This document shows, piece by piece, positions 47,850 to 58,679 of a stretch of 64,000 bases of DNA; the first letter of the stretch is position 1; each line of letters opens with the position of its first letter. The notes beneath the pieces are model-generated. The model was not told where the DNA came from and ran no database searches. It saw only the letters and a list, made by a program, of their open reading frames with translations. This DNA is from Hermatobates lingyangjiaoensis (Eukaryota > Arthropoda > Insecta > Hemiptera > Hermatobatidae): positions 62,001-126,000 of the forward strand of contig JAPFBL010000105.1 of the NCBI GenBank assembly GCA_026182355.1, in the 5' to 3' direction. The position numbers and the translations under genes are program-made.

Positions 47850-48896
47850 ATGTATACACGTCTAGAAGCCTCAAATGCTGCGGCTATTCTTCATCTACGA
47901 GGTCTTGCATTGACTGAGCCAATTCTTTCCCTCTTGCGAGTGGTTCTTTACATAGTTCAAACCTTTTATTTCCGACTAACTCACAGTCATATATCAGGTG
48001 TACTACCGTTTGTAGGTGATTTTCTATACAGTCACAATATTCAGAATCTCTAACTCCAATTCAATTAAGGTATTTTTTGAACCTTTGATGCTTCGTATAG
48101 AACTGTGTCATTTTCTATGTGATGGGAAGGTTTTTTGACAGCAACTCTTTGATTATTGTAGGGAAAAAGTATTTTGTTTGCTTTGCCTTCGTCATATTCT
48201 GTCACTGTGCCTCCCATAACCTCTGGCTTCTCGTTCTTGCCAATTTTTATAGATATGAAGAAGGATAAAGTTCTACACTAGAATGCTTGTATCGTTTCGC
48301 ACTGCTTCCTTGGCTAGTTGGACAGCTCTTTCATTTCCTGTGATACCTGTGTGTGCCCTTACCCATGGCAACGAGATTCTGATTCTGCTGCTTCATCTTC
48401 TCAGTACTTGCTCTATTTTTAATTCAATAGGTTGGTTATTCATATTGTTCTACCCAACTGATAGCTTTTAATACCGCTAAAAGTTGAGTCTGGTTGTTTG
48501 AGTATTCTTCAGCTAATCTACATTTCTTTTCTACAAAAATTATATTTTCTTCATATACAACAAAAGAGTAACCAACTTGGTTTAGTTTTACTACTGTCTG
48601 TATACATTTTTTGTAGGTAAGGAATATTGTAATATTCTGTGATATCAAAAGTTATTGCTGGATGAACCCAATGTTTTGGTTTCATTGGTTTTTCTAAAAA
48701 TTTCCCGTCTATGTCTTCCATTGCCCCTCCTAAAAAATCAAAGTGAATTACATTCAGTTGTTTCTCCTCAGCTTTTATGCATATTGGTGCAATATGCTAT
48801 AACGCAAGAGGCAATGTGTGAGCCAGTCCTGTAGCCATTTATCATCCTTATGGCTAACAACCATTGAGCCCTTTCCAGCTGAGCTCTCTTCTTCTG
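47850..48896 (-). pseudogene. LINE (non-LTR retrotransposon) fragment: RT tail, RNase H, C-terminal Cys/His region
   Basis: Minus-strand reading with frameshifts. 48896-48790 gives RAQWLLAIRMINGYRTGSHI, the end of the reverse transcriptase. 48720-48600 gives KHWVHPAITFD and YTDSSKT, the start of RNase H. 48590-48440 gives VGYSFVVYEENIIFVEKKCR and AEEYSNNQTQLLAVLKAISW. 48395-48295 gives RISLPWVRAHTGITGNERAV then QLAKEAVRND, the RNase H C-terminus. 48055-47940 gives a CDCIE...HLIYDC block like the C-terminal zinc-knuckle region of R1/I/Jockey-type elements. Several stops and frame changes mean it is dead. The D of the first acidic site is kept in YTDSSK. Confidence 0.85.
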
Positions 48897-48966
48897 TATG
48901 AGTGTGAGTGCATGTGCGCGTGTGTGAGTGTGAGTGTGAGTATGTGTGTGTGCTTGTGTTGTGTGT
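48897..48966. repeat. (GT)n-like simple repeat with GAGTGT units
   Basis: Runs of gtgtgagtgtgagtgtgagt and gtgtgtg directly next to the LINE fragment's upstream break. Confidence 0.85.
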
Positions 48967-49139
48967 ATATTTTGCTGTTATAGTTCATGCAAGGCAACAT
49001 ACCTGTAGTTATTATTAAGGCTAGATGTTTAAACTGGTTTATTTATCATTTACTACATTTTAATAGAAAATAACATACATATTCATGTTAATTTTTTCTT
49101 TGTGTGATGTATTTGTGTTGATACTCTATTTAGTAGACG

Positions 49140-49304
49140 AGGCTGCTTGCTTATTGAGACAGAGATGGATTTATTTAGACCTCACGAGGGGAAGTGGTCT
49201 AGAGAGTAACGAGGCCCACTCGCCGCAGAATGACACCGTCCTGTAATTACGCCCTATTCTGAATAACCAAGAATCATGAGGGTTACGACATCATTAATAA
49301 TACT
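49140..49304. other. GC-richer block upstream of a TATA-like site
   Basis: Contains gacctcacgaggggaagtgg, cactcgccgcagaatgacac and ctgtaattacgccctattct. No coding frame was seen. Its position just upstream of 49305 is consistent with a promoter-proximal region. Confidence 0.25.
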
Positions 49305-49340
49305 TATATATAGGCGCTGTAGCCCTCTGCACTCAGCTCT
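49305..49340 (+). promoter_or_regulatory. Candidate core promoter: TATA box and initiator-like site
   Basis: TATATATAGG at 49305-49314, with a TCAGCT initiator-like site whose A is 30 nt downstream of the TATA start. No downstream ORF was recognised. Confidence 0.35.
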
Positions 49341-49789
49341 TCCGACATAACTGCTTACTATTTATAAACTGACATCAGTTTTGAAGGAAATCATCCACAA
49401 TAGAGAAACAAGAGACATTTTCATTCCCAAATCATTTTAAATTAATTTTTAAATTTATCCTATGAGAATCGTAAAAATATTCCATTATTTAAATTCACAT
49501 TTGAAACATTGACCGCATTATGAAATATTTTTATTTATTTTTTTAAGACTCTTGCATATAACATCTATCAGCTGTTTCGATATATATACAAAATAAAATT
49601 TCATCAAAGCTTCAGCAAGAATTTGATCAGCAAAAGTTTATTTTGCTTCTCCTTCATGATCGATACTTTTATCAATATATATATATATATATATATATAG
49701 CAAACAGCAGAGGTTATTGAGGTTTGGTCTAAACAAACAAACACTTCACTTTTTGTGGTCCAAAAAAGATAGAAATATATATATATATA

Positions 49790-49965
49790 TGATCAAACCA
49801 CAATATGAAATGGGAAAACAAGACTAAGTTCGTTCAACCGTAACAAGTGGTCTTCGTCAGAGTCAAAACTGATGGGTTTTTGACTTTGACGAAGACCGCT
49901 TGTTACAGTTGAAAGATCTTAGTCTTGTTTTCCCATTTTCTTATTGTGGTTTGATCATCGTCAGA
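49790..49965. repeat. Foldback, gatcttag subfamily, both cores damaged
   Basis: Arms run from gatcaaaccacaatatgaaa to gtttgatcatc. The left core has GAAC instead of GAAA and the right has TTGACGA instead of CTGACGA. A (TA)n run lies on each side. Confidence 0.85.
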
Positions 49966-49976
49966 GGGTAAGTGAA

Positions 49977-50261
49977 CTAAAAAATAATATATATATATAT
50001 ATTTGTATAAATAGGCAGCAGATCTTCTTTTAAACAAGTATCATTAAAATTAACCGCAGTCTCGGCATTCACGATCTTAAGACTGAGAGATTCGATTCTA
50101 CGAACTAACCTCCTGCTAACAGGGTTCAACTGGAAAAGGAGTTGGCCAAGTGACATGTCACTTGAAATCAACTGAAATGAAATCTTCGAATCGCTTGAAA
50201 GCGCAGAGAGATTTGCGTGTTGATGTAAGTAACATTGTTCCACGTTTTTAAACTTTTGCAT
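49977..50261 (-). pseudogene. PLE N-terminal coding fragment ending in (TA)n
   Basis: A 94-codon open frame containing RRLVRRIESLSLKIVNAETA, NFNDTCLKEDLLPIYTN, then IYIYI encoded by the TA array. This is the longest N-terminal fragment seen. It is followed on the same strand by the foldback at 49790-49965, with the hammerhead-like motif in opposite orientation next to it. Confidence 0.65.
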
Positions 50262-50639
50262 AGGGAATTAAGATAAATGCCATTCAATTGAAAGTTATTA
50301 GTAATCTTTTGGAAGTATGAATCTTGATATCATTATCTTTTACATATTTGAAGGAAATTATTATTTTTCTAGAGTACACTCTCTTTGTAATATACTCAAT
50401 GTTTTAGATTTTTTGTATTTATATTTTTGGGATGTATTAATTTCGAGGGGTGTGAAGTACTAGGAAAATTTGTTTAGACATTTAGTAACCACTGCCTCAA
50501 AGACAGAGAGCGTAGATACTGCATTGTTTACAGAACTATATTAGATGTAAACATCATTGACTGTTAATGGGGGTTCTCTTAGTAGAGAAATAAAAGCTAC
50601 ACGTGAATATGAAAGCTGTTGATTGAATTAGAATAGAGA

Positions 50640-50870
50640 AGACAGTGGTGTTGTATGAAGCGTGTAATGACGGGACGGCGTGTGAGTGAAAGAGACGTCA
50701 GGGCTAGCCTGCGCTAATCGGTTTTCCAGGCGCGCTAGCCGGCGGCGCAAGTCGTCGCTAATTGCTACCACTGTGAAGTGAAACTAAAGCGAGCCCGACC
50801 GGCCGGCTTCCGCCAGACGCAGCGCCACCCAAAAAACACACCCAACTTTGCCGACAAAACAGACAAATAT
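50640..50870. other. CpG-dense GC-rich island
   Basis: Contains gggacggcgtgtgagtg, ggcgcgctagccggcggcgc and gcgagcccgaccggccggct in an otherwise AT-rich region. A short plus frame begins at 50848 and reads to 51084, and a minus frame covers 50784-50966. It may be a promoter or 5' exon of an unplaced gene. Confidence 0.35.
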
Positions 50871-51582
50871 GGTGAAAAAGCCAGGATATGGGTCCTTGTC
50901 AAAAACAACAAGCGTTACGTCTCCAACCTCACATGAGGTGGTACAAACGGATGGGTTCCTACTCAAGCCCTGCTGTACTTTAGAAATAACCCTTCACTTT
51001 GCCACATTCATAAATGCTCATCAGTGCATCGAGTTCGATGAAAAAAATGGCTTCATTACAAATATACCCATTTTCATAAAATAAGTTCTCTAAAAGGACT
51101 AATAAATATAAATCCGTGTATTAATTTGAATAATAATTATCCCATTCAGAATTAAATATTTAATTGGAATTAATTAAATAATGAGATATTATAATAGTCA
51201 TATTCATAAGGACGATAAGTATATTGTGGAAAGACGATGGAAGCTTCCCTCGTTTCTCCACAGACACACAACAGAAATATGTCGATCAATAATATAGGTC
51301 ATAATCTTTACAGTTTTAATAAAGAGAGAAGGAAGAAATTTTGGAAAAGAAATTATGGAAAAAACAAATACAAGCCAAATATATGGCGTTATTTAATAAT
51401 ATATATATTTGTATATTTGGGAAGCAACCTTAGAGTAATAGCCATGTTCTGTTAAATGGCCTGATTATTATCGTATTAATATATTTCATCGACAACCTTT
51501 CTAGTTTCTTTGTATATATTTTAAATCCCTCAAGTACTAAAAAGAAAGTTCTCCCAACGTTTTGTTTTTATATACTAACATG

Positions 51583-51607
51583 TTTCAGTCACCTTAACCA
51601 TCTTCAG
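51583..51607 (-). ncRNA. Hammerhead-like core
   Basis: CTGAAGA, T, GGT, loop, ACT (one G-U pair), GAAA, then CATGTTAG. Core bases are intact; stem II is weak. Confidence 0.38.
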
Positions 51608-52387
51608 AGTATGATAACAAAAAAAAATTATAATAACTATACAAAACTATGTTTACATAAATTAATAGTTATAACGTTATTCGCTTTTTTATCACTAAAT
51701 AAACACTCTATAAGTATATCTGATTGTTTGCCTAAGGTGGAAGGCTACAGTAAGGTTGCACTACATCACTTCCCAGCTGTCCAGCCTACAGTTTCAAATA
51801 CCCCTAACGAGTTCGTACCTGTACTGGACTGCTGGGGCCTGTCTTCTAATTCATTATTATTGGTTGATTTGGAATAAAGTTTGAGAGTACTGATAAATCC
51901 TCCTATCTGGTTATTCAAATTCATTTCATTTCCTTTATTGTTAGAGGGCTTCTACTAACTGTAGTCTATTATGATAATTTTCTGTCCACAAAATTTCCAA
52001 GTTTTTTACCAAAATTTCACGAGTGAGTTATTTTATGTTCCTTTATGGTGTGTTCTTTCGGAGCTCCTACAGCCAGAGGCATCGTAAGTCTTCTTGAAAT
52101 AGTTGTTGTGGTTAAACAATGTAATTAGAATTTAGGACTTCACAGCTTTCTATTTGGCAATTATATTGCTAAACTACATTGATTGGCTGGAGTTGTGGTT
52201 TTGAAGCCAATGTATGGACTCCCAGGGGCGGATGAGATGACCAAGGAAATCGATGAATGTACTGGAGATAGATAGTAGGATAGAAGCGTCAATAGACTCA
52301 GTTTAGTCGAAGGTTTGTCCGATTAACATTGTTGTTCCTTTAAATAATGTAAATTTCATTTTCTTAGTTAAAAAATTCTTACTTCTG

Positions 52388-52422
52388 CCTATGAAAAAGG
52401 TTTTAAATAAAACCGAAACGTT
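52388..52422 (+). repeat. Perfect 6-bp hairpin plus GAAACGTTGG (G-deleted hammerhead-like subfamily)
   Basis: GCCTATGAAAAA, GGTTTT-AAAT-AAAACC, GAAACGTTGGCC. It equals the hammerhead-like layout except that CCTGATGA appears as CCTATGA. Confidence 0.5.
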
Positions 52423-52839
52423 GGCCACGAGAGTTTAATTTCTTATCCTGGAAAATTGACCGAACCCCGATTAGAGAACACACCTATTCTATCAAACGGT
52501 CGATTTATTATTGAATCTGTTATATATATATAATAATATATATATATATATACTTTTTCGATGAAAATACGATCCGAAATGGACAAATACACTTCAATGT
52601 ACATGAAAAAACATAGAGAAATTAAAAAGACAAACTTACAGTCTCTAATTTTTGGTTAAACCGTCTTCAGGAGAGATAAGAGCGGGAAACCAAGCGCACT
52701 GGTACAGAGACGGTTGGAGACGGTCTCCAAGGATATTCTATCCATTAATGTCACACATTTTAGTAAAGCAGGTTTGTTAGCATATTCTTGTGTTTTTTGA
52801 ACATTGATAGTTATTTCACGTGTAAATTGTGAAATCTTG

Positions 52840-53035
52840 TTATATATATACATTTTGGTAGAGGTTCTTCCTTGAGACATTAAGACACACATTGTTGAAA
52901 ATGACGCCAAAAACCTAGCTGATACCTGTTTCCTAACAAGCTTCTCAATTTTTCTAAATACTACTGTGGTTACTTCATGTACACGGTAAAGTATATTTCC
53001 TATAGTCGACATGTTTAAAACGAGCAACATTCATC
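52840..53035 (-). pseudogene. PLE N-terminal coding fragment, family 2
   Basis: Reads LNMSTIGNILYRVHEVTTVV, FRKIEKLVRKQVSARF, then a degraded CVLMSQGRTSTK next to tatatatac. It is a relative of 58405-58590. Confidence 0.55.
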
Positions 53036-53125
53036 TTCTGGATGTGAATAACTTCTTGGGTGAATTTTCTGGTTTATTTTATGATTTCGGATTATCCATC
53101 GTCACGTCTTGAGGACGGATGTTGA

Positions 53126-53262
53126 TCATTCAAAACATGTCGACTACAGGGAGTATACTTTACTGTGTAGATAAAGTAAAGAGAGTATTATTAAGAAAAA
53201 TTGAGAAACTAGTTGGGAAAAACGTATCAGCTAAGTTTGATGTCATTTTCAATAATATATAT
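53126..53262 (+). pseudogene. PLE N-terminal coding fragment, family 2, inverted partner
   Basis: Reads MLIIQNMSTTGSILYCVDKV then LLRKIEKLVGKNVSAKFDVI and FNN before a (TA)n run. Head-to-head with 52840-53035. The sequence just before and around its start (tgaggacggatgttgatcat tcaaaacatgtc) resembles a hammerhead-like core with a GGATG/CATTC stem, so ribozyme and ORF start may overlap in the parent element. Confidence 0.55.
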
Positions 53263-53954
53263 ATAATATGTAATAACAACTTCTGAGCCAAATGGGAGAA
53301 AGGAAAGGAGAAACAAAACGTTCCGTCCGAGCAGACAAAGTGATATTACATAACTTTGATCGGGAAACAATCCACTTCTATTGCAGAAACTAAGACACCA
53401 TTTATCTACCATTGAGAAATATAGTACTTCCGTCACATTATATAAATTGCCCTATCAATAATGATTAATATTAGTATTTTGCAGTATTATACTGCAGATA
53501 TCAAATGGTCAGTATCGAAATATTTTTATTTTCAAACAAACTCTCCTGGGCTAGCATAAATGAGGAAAAAAATTATTAATTTAACAGGTTATTTTTAAAA
53601 CACTTATATACCTGTTTTGCCATTTGTGTATTGTAGAATATCTGAGATAAATTTTAACTGAGTTAACAGTTAATAATTTATGACTAAACTGACATAAACA
53701 AAAGAATATGATTTATACTAATAGGTGATATATGTATATGAATTTATAATTTTTAACACTTGCTGTTAATTATCTTAAAGCCCTTAATTCCACTAATGGA
53801 TGTGTGAAATATTAGATCTAAAAGGAACAAAAAAATAATATAAAATGAACGCATACTGATAGTATGACAGAGGTTATTAAACATCATATTATGATAGTGA
53901 GGAAAAATATAAAAAATATAAATACCACACAATAACTACTTGCATAGCTGGTGA

Positions 53955-54226
53955 CAGGGCCGTCCTTAGGAAGGTACGGGGCCGGAGGCGACCATCCACT
54001 GTGGGGCCTCCCCCACCCACAGGTTATTATAATACAAATAATTGCTATGTTGTTATATTTAACCATGGGTCTGTCGATTTGTGGGAGTGACGGCTGCGGC
54101 AGCTGTTAGCCTGACCTGGCGTCTGACAGAGTAACCAGTGAATAGGTCATTTGTCCGAGGACACTACAGTCGTCACGTGGGGCCCAGGGCGGGTGCCTAG
54201 GTTCACGCTAGCAAAAAGCGGCCCTG
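53955..54226. mobile_element. MITE-like element with CAGGGCCG terminal inverted repeats
   Basis: Begins CAGGGCCGTCCTTAGGAAGG and ends gcaaaaagCGGCCCTG; the outer 8 nt are exact inverted repeats. 272 nt, GC-rich, with internal ggggcctcccccaccc and gggcccagggcgggtgcc. No transposase. No clear target-site duplication was found by eye. Confidence 0.6.
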
Positions 54227-55920
54227 GATCGAGACATCATATTATTATATAACCCCATGATACTTCGTAAATACGAATTACACTATTCTGGGATTATGTT
54301 TAACAGTAATTTTAGTGGTGTAGTAGTATTGATTGAAGAAGCAAACATGAAAAATAGATTGAGTTACTACCCAAAAGGGTTGTTTCTAGTAAACTCACAT
54401 ACATCCAAGCACTCTTTACTAATTTATACGTACTATAAATTTTTATGTTTAAATACAGCCAAATATAGGAAGTGTTATGGCAACTAGGATACTTAATACT
54501 ATATACTTGATGCCAAGTCACGTTGACATAACATCACGTTATCATGATGATGTTTTAGTAATTGATTTTGTTCTTTAATCGTGTGACTCTAATGAGTGTC
54601 AGATATTTGATTGAAGATCTTAGTCCCATTTCTTATTAGTTTCTTTCAGATCACTTTCTTCAAGTTCAACTTAAACTTATCGATGCCAACCTATCAATAC
54701 TATTATAACATTTTTCAGTAACTAACACACCCTTATAAAAACTTTCATTTTCAATCGCTAATATTAGAATAGATGTAAACATATAAAAATATCTCTACCG
54801 TTTGATACAGAGAATGAACTTGAAGAAACTGACAGAATAGTGTTTTATTAAATTTAACTCGAAAAAAATTTTTCAAGTAATAATTATAAAAAATTATTTT
54901 TTTATAATTTTTAAACCATAACCAAGTGGTTTGGACGTTTTTTCATTTAATTAATTTGAAATAATGAAATCTCGATTTATTTAATTTTAATTTGAAAAAA
55001 CTGACTCTATTCTGAATTATTTAATTTGAACTTAAAACATTGAATTAAGCCAAATTTATTTAATTTATAAGCAAATAAACTTGTCAAATCAAAATACATT
55101 CAATTTGACTTTTAAGAAACTGATAGATTTCTGATTTAATTCAAACTTCAAGAAAGTAACCAAAGCTCGATTGATCTAATTTAAAATTGAAAACGCTGAA
55201 CGAATCGGCATTTCTTTATTTTAAACTTGAAGAAACTGAGCAATAACCGATTTATTTCATTTTACCTGCCGAACAGTCGATACATTTATAAATGATTTTT
55301 TTTTTACTTAAATTCAATTTTACTTTGTACTGTGCTAGGTAAGATAATAGCTTTTAGAGAGAATATTTTGTTCGAATTAAAACAAAGAGTAAAATCATTT
55401 GTCAAATTACTAATGAGCATTGGGAATATTTAATCATATAAGTGATATATCATTAATAAGTTGATAATTGTAAGATTTGCTCTGCTATAAAACAAGCACC
55501 AAGCGACCAAGCGGTAATTCAGTTGTGTGAATTACCAGATGAATTTTTGTTAAGTTTTAAGTGGAAAATCGACCTGTTGGCATGTAAGAGAGATGAACAA
55601 GTCACGGAGTGGGGCTGTGCCCCACCCCTACAAATGGAGTGATTTGATTGGTCAGTGGCTTGAATCCCCACCATGTTCCGCCATGCCGGCTGTGCGCCTA
55701 CAGGAAAACTGTGGAAAACCTCAGAGATAAACATAAAACCCAGCTGGAAGTTCATATTTCACAAACACATGTTACATATTTCAATGACATTATTCTTTAA
55801 ATTCTTTTGATATTCCCCTTCAACCAATCACAATAGCATTTCTTTATTACACCAGGCTGTGCCAACATTTCACAATAAACAAGAGAAGAAAAACCAACGT
55901 CCAAGCCAGAATAATATATT
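54227..55920. other. No gene recognised
   Basis: AT-rich; 54900-55260 is a run of loosely repeated aatttgaa/aacttga blocks at roughly 60-nt spacing. 55590-55740 is a little GC-richer with a 78-codon minus frame and no motif. Confidence 0.3.
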
Positions 55921-55940
55921 CAGAAAAAAATACTAAAATC

Positions 55941-55969
55941 TTTCAAACAATCCAAGTAGTCTTCGTCAG
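55941..55969 (-). ncRNA. Hammerhead-like core without supported stem II
   Basis: CTGACGA and GAAA are present at family spacing; the intervening sequence no longer pairs well. Confidence 0.3.
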
Positions 55970-56144
55970 AGTCCAAATGATGCTGGTCTGCCGCCGTCTC
56001 TGTACCAGTGTGCTTGGTTTTCCTCTCTTATCTCTCCTCAAGACGGTTCAAACAAAAAACTAGAGACTGCTGTGTAAATTTTTACACAGTTTTTATGAAA
56101 ATTTAGTATGAAAATACTAAACAGTCCAAACTGGACAGATAAAT

Positions 56145-56264
56145 AAATGAAAGGGCAACACATAAAAGATACGAGAACACTTACTGGATCAATATTACGA
56201 ACTTCAGTTCGAAATATTGATCCAGTAAGTGTTCTCGTACCTTTTATGTGTTGTCTTTTTCATT
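56145..56264. repeat. Near-perfect foldback around gttcgaaatattgatcc
   Basis: Arms of about 50 nt: aaagggcaacacataaaaga through cttactggatcaatatt, and the mirror copy through gttgtctttttcattt. The loop is about 16 nt (acgaacttcagttcga). It belongs to the GAAATATTGAT subfamily seen at 40629 and is followed by (TA)n. Confidence 0.88.
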
Positions 56265-56531
56265 TATATACATATATATATATATATAGACCTTTGTCTT
56301 TCGGGTTGGCTTTCATTTTCTCACTGTAACATTTCTTTTTCTGAGTACAGCAGTTAAAAAAGTCTAAATATTGAAAGTTAGACCTAGTATTTAAATTTCA
56401 TTCGTTTTTCCTTTGCTTTCAAAGTATATTTATAATTCACTAAGTAGTTTTGTGTGTCTAAAAAAACTCTGGAACACTGTCTGCATGCCTCTGGCCAATT
56501 GACTATGAGAATTACATCAAGATCAACGTAA

Positions 56532-56646
56532 AATAGCGAGAAAAGTCGAGGCAATCAGCAGGAAAGTCGTAAATGCAGAAGATGCTGTATATTTTGATTC
56601 AATCTGTCTTAGAGAAGATCTGCTGCCCACTTATACAAATACATAA
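56532..56646 (+). pseudogene. PLE N-terminal coding fragment
   Basis: Reads IARKVEAISRKVVNAEDAVY, FDSICLREDLLPTYTNT, then a stop at a TA-rich run. An antisense hammerhead-like relative follows at about 56725-56755 (CTGATGA kept, GAAA lost). Confidence 0.62.
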
Positions 56647-56759
56647 TATACATATATATACAATTTCAAATAAAACACATGAAATAAAATTCAACATCTA
56701 ATCTCCACTGTAAGAAAATCAGAAATGTTCTGCCAAAACAAGTGGTCTTCATCAGAGTG

Positions 56760-57411
56760 TCACATGCCAGGGTGGTATTGCACTCGTGGCATAAACTAAG
56801 ATAGGCTCAACTGGGCGGATGGCTAGGCAGGGAGAGTCCCCACGTTATTGCACTAGGTTGGTAGTCTGATGTGGCTAAAGCCTAACTTTTTAAAGGCTTT
56901 TCTTGAAGGGCTTGGTGGATGGTTGTATCCCTGGGTCGGAGTTCGTGGGAGATAAGTCTACTCGGAATGGCCTGGTCTGTGGATTTGTCCATCTTTTAGG
57001 CTTCATGCAGTCGCGCACTTCTTTGGGAGTTGGGTCCCAAACCCCTTCTTTTCTTCTGGCATACGTTCTTAAAACTTTTTCTTTCCTTTCTGTGGTATCC
57101 TGTATCGAAGTTGTCCAAAATTTATTTGGTCGTCCTGATTAGGCGGACTTATGTTAGGTTGCCTTACCGGTCGCCATGTGATCTGCGTCTAAATGATTTT
57201 CCTTCCTTCTCGCTACACCTATTCTTGAATCTCTACATCGCTTTTGTTGATGTAAGTTCTGCAAGCGGTTTCCTCGAGGTCCACCTTGTTTGCACTTCAG
57301 GAGGACTGTCTTGTTTTTCTCATTCGTCACGAGGCGGTTGGTTTTTCATGACATAGCAAAAGGACTCCACGTTAAAAAACTCAACCGGTTCTTCTATATC
57401 ATGGTATATCT
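56760..57411. other. GC-richer segment with overlapping open frames, unassigned
   Basis: Plus frames at 56903-57142 and 57030-57356 overlap without recognisable motifs. Base composition suggests an inserted repeat or a transcribed relic rather than a host gene. Confidence 0.2.
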
Positions 57412-57562
57412 GGAAGGCTAAGATACGTGATTAAATCAAAACAGGATTAACATCCTCGCTGAGTAACGATTGGCTCAGCTTTTTGACCTCTCATGTCAAT
57501 AAATCAATAACCAGAGTGGGTATTAAACCCCAAACCTAGCCACTGAGCTAACCTGGACCCCT
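57412..57562 (-). mobile_element. SINE head and partial body
   Basis: Minus-strand head gggtccaggttagctcagtg at 57562 with an intact A-box, then the B-box-like gtttaatacccactctgg. The body is truncated. Confidence 0.75.
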
Positions 57563-58114
57563 TGGGTTTTTACTGCCTGTTTGAGTTTTTGGTGTTTATA
57601 TGAAGCGTGCTAGTTGTTTCTGTGAAGCTTCAACGTCTATATGTGTCTGATCTTCTGTTCAGACATTATACCATGAAGAGTTTTTGAAGAGCACTTCTTG
57701 ACACCAACAGGAAATGTGTTTAATGAAATAAGATTGCCAAACTATAATTGACTACCTTATGTCTCTAACATCAGGATTTCGTATGAAATATTTTACTTTT
57801 CTGAATAATCTCAGAAGCATTTTTTCAAGAACTTCAATTTCTTTGAATCCTCTAAACTTGATATTGTACATCTTTGGAGGGATTTTGGATAAAACAGAGG
57901 CAAAGTAAACATGTACTATTGGTTTAAATTTATTTTATAGTCATTTTGTCAAAAATCTCATTTGACTCTCAGATCAGTGGCACAATTTAAACAGATAAAA
58001 GCTATATACGAATTTTTACTTTTTTATTTCAAAAAAGAAACGGTCCATTAGGACAAAATATCAAACGATTACAAGAAAATAATACCTGGCAACAACACAG
58101 AGTTCACTTCAATT

Positions 58115-58135
58115 TTTCGACCTCGTCGTCATCAG
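58115..58135 (-). ncRNA. Hammerhead-like core
   Basis: CTGATGA, C, GAC-GAG-GTC, GAAA, then aattgaagtgaac. Intact core bases. A degraded sense partner at 58152-58172 makes a loose foldback. Confidence 0.45.
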
Positions 58136-58369
58136 GAGAATGAGAAGAAGAAGATGACAAGGTCAACATATTGAAGCGAGTATTTTGTTGTTTCTATGCG
58201 TTATTTTCTTGTAAACGTTTGATTTATATATAAAACAAGATAGACTAAAATTTTCAACCATAAAAAGCGGTTTTTGTCGGTTGAGATTTGACTCTGACGA
58301 AGACTACTTGTTACGGTTGAATGATGTTAGTCATTTTTCTGATTTCTTATAGTGCTTATGGTCGTTAAA

Positions 58370-58370
<1 letters not shown>

Positions 58371-58408
<38 letters not shown>
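58371..58408. repeat. (TA)n microsatellite
   Basis: 38 nt of TA between a damaged hammerhead-like motif (58294-58323) and the PLE N-terminal fragment at 58405. Confidence 0.95.
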
Positions 58409-58410
<2 letters not shown>

Positions 58411-58590
58411 ATATATATTTGTCAAGTTTAGTAGCAGTCCTTGTTTGACACATACATTATTGAAAATGACACCAAACTTAGCTGACACCTGTTTTTTAAC
58501 AAGTATCTCAATTTTTCTAAATAACACTCTCGTTATTTCATCTACACAATAAAGTACATCTCCTATAGTCGACATGTTTCGAATGATCAA
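58405..58590 (-). pseudogene. PLE N-terminal coding fragment, family 2, ending in (TA)n
   Basis: Reads MIIRNMSTIGDVLYCVDEIT, LFRKIEILVKKQVSAKFGVI, FNNVCVKQGLLLNLTNIY, then IYIYI from the TA array. The GLLxNxTNI block lines up with LLPxYTNI of family 1. Confidence 0.65.
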
Positions 58591-58679
58591 AATTCATAAT
58601 AAGGACGTGAATAACTTTTTGGGTGAATTTTCTGGTTTATTATATATGCAAAGTGAAGATAGTAGGGGTTGTGATAAGT

